A stretch of 64,000 nt of DNA from Owenia fusiformis (taxonomy: Eukaryota; Annelida; Polychaeta; Sabellida; Oweniidae): positions 15,759,181 through 15,823,180 of the forward strand of contig CAIIXF020000010.1 in NCBI GenBank assembly GCA_903813345.2, in the 5' to 3' direction. The notes below the pieces were generated by a model. The model saw nothing but the letters and a program-made list of their open reading frames with translations. It was not told the DNA's origin and searched no databases. The position numbers were made by a program, and so were the translations under genes. Of this stretch, positions 1-10,053 are shown one piece after another. Numbering within the stretch: position 1 is the stretch's first letter; the number at the start of each line of letters is the position of its first letter.

Positions 1-55
1 AATCAAGCCAAGCTTTAAAATATATATAGAACATGTATGGACTCTACAATTAAGC

Positions 56-225
56 CATAAAACCTAGTGAACACCTCTCTCTAGCCAACAGCTGTCTCTA
101 ATGGACATCCTTCCTCTGCACATACTGTGCTGACTTCTGCATAAACTACCCTCTCTGTAGTGAACACCTACCAAGACTGAACATTTTTCTCTGCAAAAAA
201 TGTTCAATATACACAGGTTTTACTT
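56..225. repeat. MITE-like short inverted repeat, pogo/Tigger-like ends
   Basis: The left end reads AAAACCTAGTGAACACC and the right end reads CACAGGTTTTACT, an inverted pair around a sequence rich in 'GAACACCTC' motifs. The same vocabulary recurs near 780-966, 6207-6372 and 55918-56770, so this is one member of a local MITE family. It lies in the intron before the first visible CSPG exon. Assignment to pogo/Tigger rests only on the resemblance of the CAGTAAAACCT end motif to that family. Confidence 0.4.
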
Positions 226-276
226 TATATGACTTCCAGTGACATATTTTTATGTTATTGTATTATTTTGTTTCAG

Positions 277-3200
277 ATACCTCAGGGCCAAGGATCCAGA
301 TTCCAGTCCATCCGAGCTCCTCTTCACAGTGTCAAACCCAATCAGTGGCCACATAGCCTTCGCCAACTCTAGTGACACACCAATCACATTGTTTTCTCAG
401 GAAGATATAGACAATAGCCATGTTGTCTTTGTACATACTGGTAATCAATCTATCTCATTTGTCATTCAGAGACTGTAGAAATCATTGATGTGCCAACCAT
501 GAAAATTGTTTGTGGAGTTGACAATGACTTTGTGTTTATCTTATAATCATTCATATCAATGATAAATCTTCACAGGATGCTAAATATAGGTTAATGATCA
601 ATATTTGAAAATGTCCGCAATGAATTCATATTGCCCCTCAAACTAAAGCCCACATTGAATCCCTCATAGGAAGTAAATATATTTAACACATGCATGGTTT
701 GAAAGGTTTTGGATAAGGAAACATATTTTGGAAAATATGTCTATTTCCAACACTGACAATGACAAATTATAAACATTTATAAACAGTGTAACAGTAAATC
801 TTGTGTATCCAAACACCTCTCTAATGTGAACATCTCTAAGCGTGAATACTTTTTCATGGTTCATTCTCCCACCAATTCACATAAGAAATTTTGTAATGTG
901 GACTCCTGAATCTGAACAGGATTGACTGGTTCCTGTGGTATTCAGATTAGACAAGTTTTACTGTAGATATATAACTTTGACCTATGTACAATATTAACGT
1001 ATGAAATGTACATTACAGGTGATTTACAAGGGAGTTTCACAGTACAGGTGTCTGATGGTCTCCACAGTGCAGTACCAGTAGTGATCACAGTCAGGGCCCG
1101 GGCGTTGGTCCTGAGCCTAGCGAACAACCCTATGGAGGTATACCCCCACACCACACAGCCAATCACAATGGCACATCTCACTGCTTCCACTGGCGACTCC
1201 GATCACATACATCCCATAATTTACACTGTCTTAGCCTCTACAAGGTAATCACATGTGGGAGCAGGTAGTTCACGACACATGTGTGCCAATACAATAGACC
1301 AGTCCAATAAATCTTGACAGTGACACCTTTTGGTACATCAGAGAAGCTAAGGTATTTTTGCGAGATTGATGATATCATTGGTTGTAGGTAGGAATCTACC
1401 CACAAGCAAATATAGGGATAAACATATTGCTAATTTGAAAAAGTACAACCAATGACATCATCAATCTGGCCAATACATCACAGTTTCTTTGATGTACCAA
1501 AAGGTGGCAGGGTTTATTGTGGAATGGTATATTCCCCTTTTTAATAGGAAATTTAAATGTAGTGAGATTTAATATTGAATATCTAGAATTAGATGTGGTA
1601 TGTTATATGCATTTACTGCTGACATAAAGCACAAGTACAGCCTTACATTATCCCACTAGCAATTGCACATGTACAAGTAGGAATGGCATAGAACAGAAAT
1701 GGGATAGATTCAGATCTTGCTCTAAGATTTTGAATGAGCTATTTTAAAATAGTTACAATTGTAAACTTTTTTAACATACATGTATTCAATTTTCTTAACC
1801 TCCAGATCCAATATATATGTAAACTATGTCATAAAGCTTTCAGTACTCTTATTAATTGATCTAGATCTCAAATGGCATAATTGAAAGTATGATTTGTTGC
1901 CTGGCTATTTTTTATGTTCTGTGCCACCCGTGCCCATTGGTGCCAGTCCTTAGATTGTTTTAGTACTTTTTACTCTCTGTACATGTTGTATATATTACAT
2001 GTATATTATATATTTATTTAATATTTAAAAATATATTGGTTAATATTTGTTTTTATTGTTTGTTTGTTGTAAAATAAAGGGATAATTAGCCATTTTCCAA
2101 ATCAGGAAATGTATTTGTTGATGGTAATATTGGATTAACTTAAATGTGCATATTAATTCCTGATTTTGTCTTGGATCCACACAACATGTATTTCTCGCTT
2201 TAATCATTATGTTTCACATTCTGTTTCAGGTATGGCAAGATCGTTAGGGTAACTGAGAATGATGATACAGAGGTGACCACATTCACACAAGCAGACGTTA
2301 ATCGCAGAGAAATAGCATACAAACATTTAGACTCTAGCGCCACCTGGGTGCAGCGAGATTCATTTATGTTTGATGTAACTACCATGTACGCACCATCTCT
2401 CAGACAACAACTTTTCAATATCAAAATATCCCTGGATAATATCAACAATGAAAACATGAGGACCTTAATCCATGTTTCCGACTTGAATGTTAACGAAGGT
2501 GGTGAAGTCACTATGTCTCGTTATAACCTGGATATATCCCTGCTTGAGGATAAATTGACACAAAGTGGTCTTAGTAATGTTCGTCTAATGCTGACTATGT
2601 TGCCATTACACGGTAATTTGTATGTGAATAATATTGCGGCCACAACTGGTGTCTCTTTTACACAGCGTGATATAAACAAAGGATATGTTTCCTATCGCCA
2701 TGACAACTCTGAGACATTATGGGATACATTTGGATTTTCTATACTGTATGATCGCCCTGGGATAACAAGAGATTTAGATCCAAGCCCCAGTAGTGGGCAA
2801 CTGTATAACACATATAATATCACTATCCTCCCAGTTAATGACAAACCATTTCAATTGATAACCTACGAGCCAACTCTCTACGTCATCCAAGGATTAAACG
2901 CTACCATCACAACTGATATCCTAGAGACAGTTGACTTAGATACGCCACCTATAAGCCTGATTTATACAATCACTAATGAGCCAAACCATGGGTATGTAAC
3001 AGTACAACCAGCCCCTGCTCCTGTTAATGCATTCACCCAGCATGACATTGATGCTAATTCAGTTATATTCATACATGATGGAAGTCATAATAAAGAAGAT
3101 GAATTTTCTTTTCGTGTCACGGATGGCGAGCATGAGGCCACGTACCATCAACTGTATATTGAGGTTGAATCTCTGACATTAGATTTATACAATCATTCTG

Positions 3201-4846
3201 ATGTCACAATACTTCAAGGTCAATCCTCTATCTATATCAACTACACCCATCTGGGGGCTAGATCTAATGGGGATTTTGACAGCATTGTTTATGAAATCAC
3301 AAAGACACCAGATTACGGCCAACTGTTCGTCGCAGATCAGACTGTCAATGAGTTCACCCAGGCAGATATCAATAACAATGATGTGTTGTATATTCAAACG
3401 GACATGACACGATCTCTTGACACCATGAGGTTTATTGTACAGAATGGAGGGGTTGAGCTCCCTGAGAAACTGTTGAGGTTTAGGGTCGTGCCCTACACAA
3501 CTCAGAAACCATTTGTTGTATTGGCTGGGATGACATTTAGTATTACAACTGATGTACTTGACGCAAGTGAGCTTGCTGATATATCCGCCAGTAATCCGCT
3601 TTACCAGATATCCACCCCGCCGAAATATGGTACACTCTTTAAAACCGTCAGATATGGACGTAAAAGTAAGAAAAAGAAGAACCGATCTAAACGGGATAGC
3701 ATTAGTGAATTTTCCCATGAAGATGTTGTAAATAGAAACATACATTATGAAACAAGTGACGTTTATCTAGATGGCCCTGTTGAGGAAAATTTTGATTTTA
3801 TCCTTAGTGCCAAAAATGTTCAACCAGCAGCTGGAAGTGTCATATTTACTCTACAGCCAGTACGTGACTTTACCACTGAGGTAATGAAGAACATTGCTTT
3901 TGATGTAACAGATAGCTCCACTACATCTAGCTCTGTAGTTACGGAGCTGGTCCCTGTCAGCCCACAAAAAACGGAAAACGAAATAAGTCAATATATTTTA
4001 CTCATAGGTATACTAGCAGCTGGATTTTTTCTCATAATACTTATCATTATTATACTCATATGCTGTAGGCGAAAAAAGAAAAAACGGCATATTAAAAAAC
4101 AGGAACTGGAATCTCAAGAAAGGGTTACAAAAATCCCCTTGGGGGCCCCTCCTCCTGTTATTCCAGTACCCCATAAACATAAACATTCTCGTGGTAAAAA
4201 AGGCCACCATATAAAGGGGGATAAAGACAATGTTATAGTTGAAGACAATAAAGGAGTCCCCATTATAAGTCTCACATCATTTCCAACAGGTGCTGAGGCT
4301 AAACCCTCAGGGGCACACTCTCACCCCTCAGGGGGACACTCTCATCCCCCAGGGGCACACTCCCATCCCCCTGGGCCACACTCCCACCCCTCAGGGGCAA
4401 ACTCCCATCACCCAGGGGCATACTCCAAACCCCCAGGAGCACACTCCTTCCCACCAGAGCTCCACGAGGAAGGCTCAAGAACACTCCCAAATAGGACACC
4501 ACCTAATAAAGCTCCAGCTACAGTAAAATCAATACTCAAATCAAACAGTGTTTCCCGGATCTCCAACCCCCAACCTGCCAACTTGCCAGGTACACCACCC
4601 ACAACACCAAAGACTCCCAGGAGTGCACACTTTGGTAGAAAAGACATAGTACACGCTATTCCACCAGATGATATCACTCCCCTCATGGCTGAAGGTTTAC
4701 AAGGTGTACCTCCACCTATAGGCAACATGGAAAACTATTCTAAAGATGATCAAAGTCTTGATTGGATATCATTTGATCCCGAATTGTTACGTCATGCACA
4801 CAATAATGCTCCTGGTAGAGGAAACACCCGATACCTTGATGTTTGA
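277..4846 (+). CDS. CSPG4/NG2-like transmembrane proteoglycan, 3' three exons
   Basis: Three exons are visible: 277-440, 1019-1244 and 2230-4846. All have AG acceptors and GT donors, and phases match (2, 1, 2); together they give 1,001 residues plus one split codon, ending at a TGA. Six CSPG repeats are recognised by 'FTQxDI..xxVxYxH' cores (FSQEDIDNSHVVFVHTG, FTQADVNRREIAYKH, FTQRDINKGYVSYRH and so on). They are followed by a hydrophobic helix (about 3992-4068), a CCRRKKKK stop-transfer segment and a 258-residue cytoplasmic tail. The family (CSPG4/NG2, Drosophila Kon-tiki) mediates adhesion and matrix signalling at the plasma membrane. No Calx-beta domain separates the repeats from the membrane, which argues against FRAS1/FREM. 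Oddities: an RSKR furin-like site in the last repeat, a His/Pro-rich repeat in the tail, and a C-terminal YLDV that fits a class II PDZ ligand like NG2's QYWV. The N-terminal exons are outside the window. Confidence 0.88.
780..966. repeat. MITE-like sequence in CSPG intron 1
   Basis: It contains 'CCAAACACCTCTCTAATGTG' near the left and ends in 'GATTAGACAAGTTTTACTG', the same end vocabulary as the copies at 56-225 and 55918-56378. The rest of intron 1 (441-1018) shows nothing recognisable. Confidence 0.35.
1288..1537. repeat. MITE with long inverted arms in CSPG intron 2
   Basis: The two ends form an imperfect inverted repeat of about 85 bp. It includes CACCTTTTGGTACATCA / TGATGTACCAAAAGGTG and, further in, ATTGATGATATCATTGG / CCAATGACATCATCAAT. 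No ORF lies inside. The remainder of intron 2 (1538-2229) is AT-rich with nothing recognisable. Confidence 0.65.
4300..4455 (+). repeat. 24-bp in-frame tandem repeat (PSGAHSHP units)
   Basis: This stretch of the CSPG-like cytoplasmic tail encodes about six to seven copies of an octapeptide of the form P-[SP]-G-[AGP]-[HNY]-S-[HKF]-P. It is His-, Pro- and Gly-rich and probably unstructured. The period is 24 nt at DNA level, so slippage or unequal exchange can change the copy number without breaking the frame. An upstream segment (HKHKHSRGKKGHH) is also His/Lys-rich. Confidence 0.85.
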
Positions 4847-5119
4847 CATGTGATATAAACTATATACTTTTGTTTTTTTGCAGATTTTTATAATGTCAAC
4901 ACCAAGAAGTGGCCACATATTGTTTGAGCCATTATCTTTTATGACCAGCATTCAGCGTTTACTTTGTGTTATAAGATATAAAACATATACTTTTGTTTTG
5001 AGATTTTCATAATGTCAACGCCAAAAGTGTTGACATTTTTTATAGCCATCATTTTTTGTGACCAACATTTAGCATGCATTTGCAACAAGTTGTTACATTT
5101 TTCTTATTTCAATAAGGTG
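4847..5119. other. 3' flank of CSPG-like gene, probably 3' UTR
   Basis: AT-rich sequence directly after the stop. It holds two similar passages ('AATGTCAACACCAAGAAGTGG' near 4890 and 'AATGTCAACGCCAAAAGTG' near 5012), a local duplication related to the TGTCACCACC dispersed family further on. No poly(A) signal AATAAA is seen here; the first AATAAA on this strand is at about 6209. An ATTAAA occurs near 5639. Confidence 0.4.
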
Positions 5120-5267
5120 CTGACACATGTTGATGTCTTTGTTTGTTTGATGTCATTTTGTGTATGGCTGACACACGTTGATGTTTTTGTTTGTTTGATG
5201 TCATTTTGTGTATGGCTGACACACGTTGATGTTTTTGTTTGTTTGATGTCATTTTGTGTATGGCTGA
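5120..5267 (+). repeat. 48-bp tandem repeat, three copies
   Basis: Three near-identical units start with CTGACACACGTTGATG and end in GTGTATGG, at 5120, 5168 and 5216, exactly 48 bp apart. The period is a multiple of three, so the array stays open in one frame, but the surrounding sequence gives no reason to call it coding. Confidence 0.85.
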
Positions 5268-5321
5268 GAGCCAGCAAAGAGAAAATCAGTCATGCATGTA
5301 TTATTTTTTGTTTTTATGTCA

Positions 5322-5440
5322 CAACCAGAAGTGGTGACTTATTGTTATGGTCTCCAATTTTTTGTTGAAGGTTTTGACATCTGAAACAATTAGGGCATCT
5401 GTAACAAATGGCAGGTGGTGACATTTTGTGTGTTATTGCC
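5322..5440. repeat. Dispersed 'TGTCACCACC' family, copy 1
   Basis: It carries 'TATGTCACAACCAGAAGTGG' followed about 75 bp later by 'TGTAACAAATGGCAGGTGG' and 'TGACATTTTG'. The same ordered blocks occur at 7228-7372 and 7548-7655. In the best copy the start is a small palindrome, TGTCACCACC...GTGGTGACA. It is non-coding. Between this copy and 6206 there is only AT-rich sequence with a candidate ATTAAA near 5639. Confidence 0.55.
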
Positions 5441-6206
5441 TTGTTATTGTTATTATATGATACATTTGTTAAGACTGAAATGTCATTCAAAGTTTTTTGG
5501 TAAAATTGTATTTATTTACAAGGTGTTGAAAATGTTAACAGATTATGTACTTTGTTCATATTACATACAATCAAGTGATTTGATTTCATCAGATTTTGGC
5601 ACATTTTGCTGAAAATCTCTGTTACGTTCAAGGAGGTCATTAAAGTATTATTATTTAATCTAAATTCTGACCTTTAAAACTATTTATAGAAGCTGTAGTT
5701 TGATATCCAGAAATATATTAAAAATTCTATGACCTTTTAAATTGTACAAAATTGCTAATTATCAGTTTGTAAAAGGAATTGTTTGGAGTTTTTTTAAGAG
5801 GAACAAACACTATTGAAGAAGAGAAATTAAAGTGCTTGTATTCTTCATGGTCAGCATGTCATCATGAAAATCAAACTATTATTATAATTTGTAAGAAGTA
5901 TATATTTGTTTTTACTGTTTGTATCAATTTTATGCAACTGGAATTTTCTTCAATGGTTAACTTTCTAAATCAAGAATTTCTCCATCGAGAACTTCATCCT
6001 CATCCTCCTTGGTTTTAGACAATTTCTCCAATGGAAGAATTTCCTCAACATATAATTTTCTTAATGGAAAATTCAAATGAATAATAATTTCCTTCAATGG
6101 GAAATGGTACAATGACAATATTTCTTTAATGTTTTTTTTGGGTGGAGTATTTTTCAAAGGAGAAGCCTCTACTCCTTGTCTTTATGTAAGCAAGTTGTAT
6201 CAGAGT

Positions 6207-6372
6207 AAAATAAAACCTGTTTAGACTGGAACCTTGAAAGAAATGTTCCATTTGTGAGGTGTTTCACTAAATGGAGCCTCATTTAAACGTTAAGTCAATT
6301 GGACTGAAGTGTTCCACTTACAGAGGTGTTTTACTTCTAGAGGTGTTCCACTTCACAGGTCATTGTATGTCT
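6207..6372. repeat. MITE-like copy with 'GTGTTCCACTT' motifs
   Basis: It begins AATAAAACCTGTTTAGACTGG and contains repeated 'GAGGTGTTCCACTT/GTGTTTCACTA' motifs, related in style to the pogo-like MITEs elsewhere in the window. Its start contains an AATAAA (about 6209), which could also serve as a poly(A) signal for the CSPG-like gene. Confidence 0.35.
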
Positions 6373-6426
6373 CTGTTTAATTTCAAACTGTATTTTTTGT
6401 TCTCTGTCTAAGAGCAGACCATAGCC

Positions 6427-6815
6427 ATTTAATCTTAGGGGATGCAATATTTAATCCTGGGGGATGCAGTATTTAATTATGGGAGATGCAATTAATCCCG
6501 GGGGATGCAATATTTAATTCTGGGGAATGTAATATTTAATCCTGGGGAATGCAATATTTAATCCCGGGGGATGCAATGCTTAATCCTGGGGAATGTAATA
6601 TTTAATCCTGAGGGATGCAATATTTAATCCTGGGGGATGCAGTATTTAATCCCAGGGGATGCAATATTTAATTCAGGGGGATGCAATATTTAATCCTGGG
6701 GATGCAATATTTAATCCTGGGGAATCCAATATATTATCCTGAGGAATGCAATATTTAATCCCGGGGATGCAATATTTAATCCTTGGGATGCAATATTTAA
6801 TCCTGGGGGATGTAA
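6427..6815. repeat. 22-bp minisatellite, about 17 units
   Basis: A tandem array with consensus GGGGGATGCAATATTTAATC plus CT, and point and length variants between units (GGGGAATG, CCCGGGG). It is degenerate, suggesting age. It lies in the 3' flank of the CSPG-like gene and is non-coding. Confidence 0.9.
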
Positions 6816-7227
6816 TTTGCAATTTCCAAAGCTAAAAAGGAATTCTGGGCCTAATTATGAAAGTAAATATTGTTTGCACATGTTGAATTGTTTTAGTATT
6901 TAGTTCATGCTGAAAAATGTATATTTCATGAGAGGAAGAATCATCTCTGGTGCCAGGTACAATATTTTTATTGAAGGTAAAACCATTGCTAGCCCTGAGT
7001 TGTTATGTACAAACATATTCAAAGAGTTGTGAATATTCTTCAGTTTGTTCTAGTCATGTAAATAGTAAATACACTCAACTATATTCTAGCATATATAGAA
7101 AAACAACATTAAAATGTTACATATATTTAAAAACTTTTTTAGTTCTGATACTGTTTTTTCAGTACTTTGTAAGACTGTAAGCCTCATATGTAGGGCGACA
7201 TTTAAGTTCGTTTTATACAATAATTTT

Positions 7228-7372
7228 ATTATGTCACCACCAAAAAGTGGTGACATATTGTTATGGTGGTCTCCGTTTTTTACGGTGATCGGCGGTTGGT
7301 GATCGGTGGTTGGCGATCGACGGTGGCGTCTGTAACAAATGGTGGTGACATTTTGCATGTTAATGCCTTGTT
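7228..7372. repeat. Dispersed 'TGTCACCACC' family, copy 2
   Basis: Most complete copy: the palindrome ATGTCACCACC-AAAAA-GTGGTGACAT, then 'ATTGTTATGGTGGTCTCCG', a GATCGGCGGTTGG duplication, and 'TCTGTAACAAATGGTGGTGA'. Between the minisatellite and this copy (6816-7227) nothing else is recognised. Confidence 0.6.
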
Positions 7373-7547
7373 GTCTGATGTTTTTCATTTTTTTTTTAAT
7401 TTGGTAACATTTATATTAATTATGTGTTTATGTTTTGATGAGTCCCCAGTAAAAGTACATGTAGATATAATGTACACAAATACAAATTATGAATAAATGA
7501 TGTAAGAATGTTGGTGTACATGCATTTATAGCTGCTCATTATTGATC

Positions 7548-7655
7548 ATTATTATGTCACCACCAAGTGTGTCATGGATGGTGTTCAGGGGTTGGCGTTC
7601 GGTGCCTGTAACAAATGGCAGGTTCTGACATTTTGCACGTTAATGCCTTTCTATG
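7548..7655. repeat. Dispersed 'TGTCACCACC' family, copy 3
   Basis: It begins ATTATGTCACCACCAAGTG and carries 'CCTGTAACAAATGGCAGG' and 'TGACATTTTGCACG' in the same order as the other copies. It is internally shortened. Confidence 0.55.
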
Positions 7656-7850
7656 AATTGTAACGAGACCATCAAGTGAGCAATAGTTTTTACAGATATA
7701 ATTTATTCATTTAGTTTTTGCCTTTTGCCGTATGGATGAATTATGGTCTTGGGAGATGTAATACTCAAGGATCCTACGAAATCATTCTTTTTCATTCAAA
7801 CAATATTTTGTGACTGATTATATTTTCGAATTCTCAGCACCATAAGATTA

Positions 7851-7935
7851 CCTTTCGCATTCGTTCGACTTCACTTCTTAAAAGAGAGCTTCATCTTCGG
7901 TAGTTTATAATTAGACTCTGCGCGCAGGGTACCAT
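7851..7935 (+). repeat. Dispersed repeat shared with 42310-42436
   Basis: It shares 'GCATTCGTT.GACTTC.CTTCT.AAAAGAGAGCTTC.TCTTC' and 'GACTCTGCGCGCA.GGTAC' with the copy at 42310-42436, in the same order and on the same strand. The far copy has about 35 extra bases in the middle. Family unknown. Confidence 0.55.
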
Positions 7936-10053
7936 ATGATTGATGTCCAATGACTCACCTGTACATGGATGACTGTTATCATTACACACAGGAATTATAA
8001 GGAGATCCACCACAGATTTCATTCGAGGCACATTTTTAAATCATTTGTTTTTTTTAATTCAAATTTTTTAAATAAGTCCGGAGACAATACATTTTAAATG
8101 TCTGAAGAACGAGGGATCATCAAATATCAGACTAGGAAAGTAAATAACTCCAAATTTTATGTTGTGATATGTCAAGTGTTTTATTTAGCCCTATCATGAA
8201 TTACATTTTGAAGTTTTAAAGTGCCCGATAAACTATAAAATGCGCATGCGTCCAGGTGTTGATAAACTATAAATAGCGAAAATCCAGGGTTTGTCACCAC
8301 AAGGTAAGCCAGGACGTGTTGAGAGAACAGCTAGTGTTGATATTGAATTTACATGTAGCCAGATAAGTTTCCTTATTGAAATTACATATGGTTATTAGCA
8401 ATACTTTGGAGGTGCTAAATAATAAAATATTTAGAGTATATATGAGAGAAATTGGTCATTTCGAACCTGTTGAAAAGTTTGTGGCTCTCGGCTACACCGG
8501 TGAATTTACTTCCATGAGTACACACATAAATGTGGGGTTCCCCAAGAGGTACGCGACAAGGTGACCTGGCATCAAATGTGCGACTAAATGCTACTATCGA
8601 GAAGATAAAATAACGAATACGACAATAAGTTATTGCATGTGACAATTCCGAGCCTTCATCTCACTGAAGTATTTTGAAGTGAAAATGGGATTTTTGTTTT
8701 GATACATGGATTCAGAGGAACGTAACTTTATTCTGATAACTAATCAAAACTGAACAAAATTGATTGTACGTAACAGACAATTTATTGTTTTACAATGTTT
8801 TGATTGGCTAAACGAATGAAACCAACAAATTATGACATGTAAAATGACAATTTTGAAATGTAAAATTTAAAAGTGACAAACACAACCTCCCTATCCACTC
8901 TTTGGGAGCCCTAGTAAATTAGTAATATGTACATGCAGCAGTGGTAGTGTACAGCTTATTATCACACTACGCTTTGTATTCTAAAGCCTGTTGTTTGTAA
9001 TAACACTGTTCACTCAACGTATGTTTTGTGTGTGGGCAGTCAACGAAAATCATTGTTTTATCCCGGTTATATGACCTCGGCAATTATAACAAAACCGTAC
9101 TAAACGAAAAAACGCAAATAAGAGAAAGCTTTCACACACATATAAAAAATGAACTAGTCTAATCCGCCAGTATAAACTCTGTGCTATACGTAGCCGGGTC
9201 AGGCGCACACTTTAAACACATTTTGGTGCTTTTACCTATTTCAACTTATATCGTCACGGTGACATGAAGGCGAAAATACAACTCTTCATTTGTATCCAGT
9301 GATCTCATGGAGTGACATTTAATGTCACTATGTTCCTAAGTTCCAAAGTACATGTACTCGTTTGAGATAAAACTTTTTATCCCACCAAATATATTTTGTG
9401 AGAGTTGTCGAGGAGCCGTTCGTCCATCCTTCCGTCTGTCCAGGCGATTACAAAGTTACCGGTTGATGTATTTGGTTTAACTTTTATATGTTGATGTCTT
9501 TGAAGCAAAAGACCTACACAAGAATGAGTATGGTAACAGGGAATATAATTCTGATAATTCAATAACAAAAACTGAAATATTTGTTTCATACAAAAGATTA
9601 GTTTTATTGAAATATTACATTAGGAAAATATAATAGTTTGTTGTAAGGCTCTGCTGAGTGAGTAATAATTACTGAAAAATGATGTTCCAAATTATACTGT
9701 GATATTACACAAGCTTATGCTCTTAGCTTGCAATAATGCGATAGTTGATTGTGAATCACAATTGTTTTTCAAAATATTAAGAGCACGTACTGCATGAACA
9801 AAAGTGAAAAGTCGTGTATCTTCATGTGCACTCAAAGGCATTCGATCAGGCGCGAGTGTTGTTACGAAGCTGATTTTGTTGTGATAAACCTTCCTCCACA
9901 AAATGTTGATTTCTACGAGTCAAATTTCAACATTTTCACTTTGCTATTTTGGTAAACTTTATTCAAATCAATTCTCAAAGGAAATTCGTTCATTTACATC
10001 TGTTGACAACTGGACATCATCCATTGGACATCGTATCATGTATTTTAAATCCT
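7936..10053. other. Intergenic, no gene recognised
   Basis: AT-rich DNA between the CSPG-like gene and the LRR gene. A short direct repeat GATAAACTATAAA occurs twice (about 8226-8272). Near 9395-9460 there is a CGTCC/TCCGTC-type passage. Open frames are short and lack codon-like organisation. Confidence 0.5.

Noticed and set aside
4290-4526. Open frame of PQGHTxT repeats on the + strand and its minus-strand partners
   Set aside because: Shadow frames of the 24-bp in-frame repeat of the CSPG-like tail; the real frame is fixed by the membrane segment and upstream CSPG repeats.
5012-5368. 118-codon frame with three copies of LTHVDVFVCLMSFCVW
   Set aside because: Open only because the tandem unit is 48 bp, a multiple of three. 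No domain, signal or splice context.
7225-7260. TGTCACCACC...GTGGTGACA palindrome as a regulatory operator
   Set aside because: It recurs in several degenerate copies with shared flanks, so it is part of a dispersed repeat.
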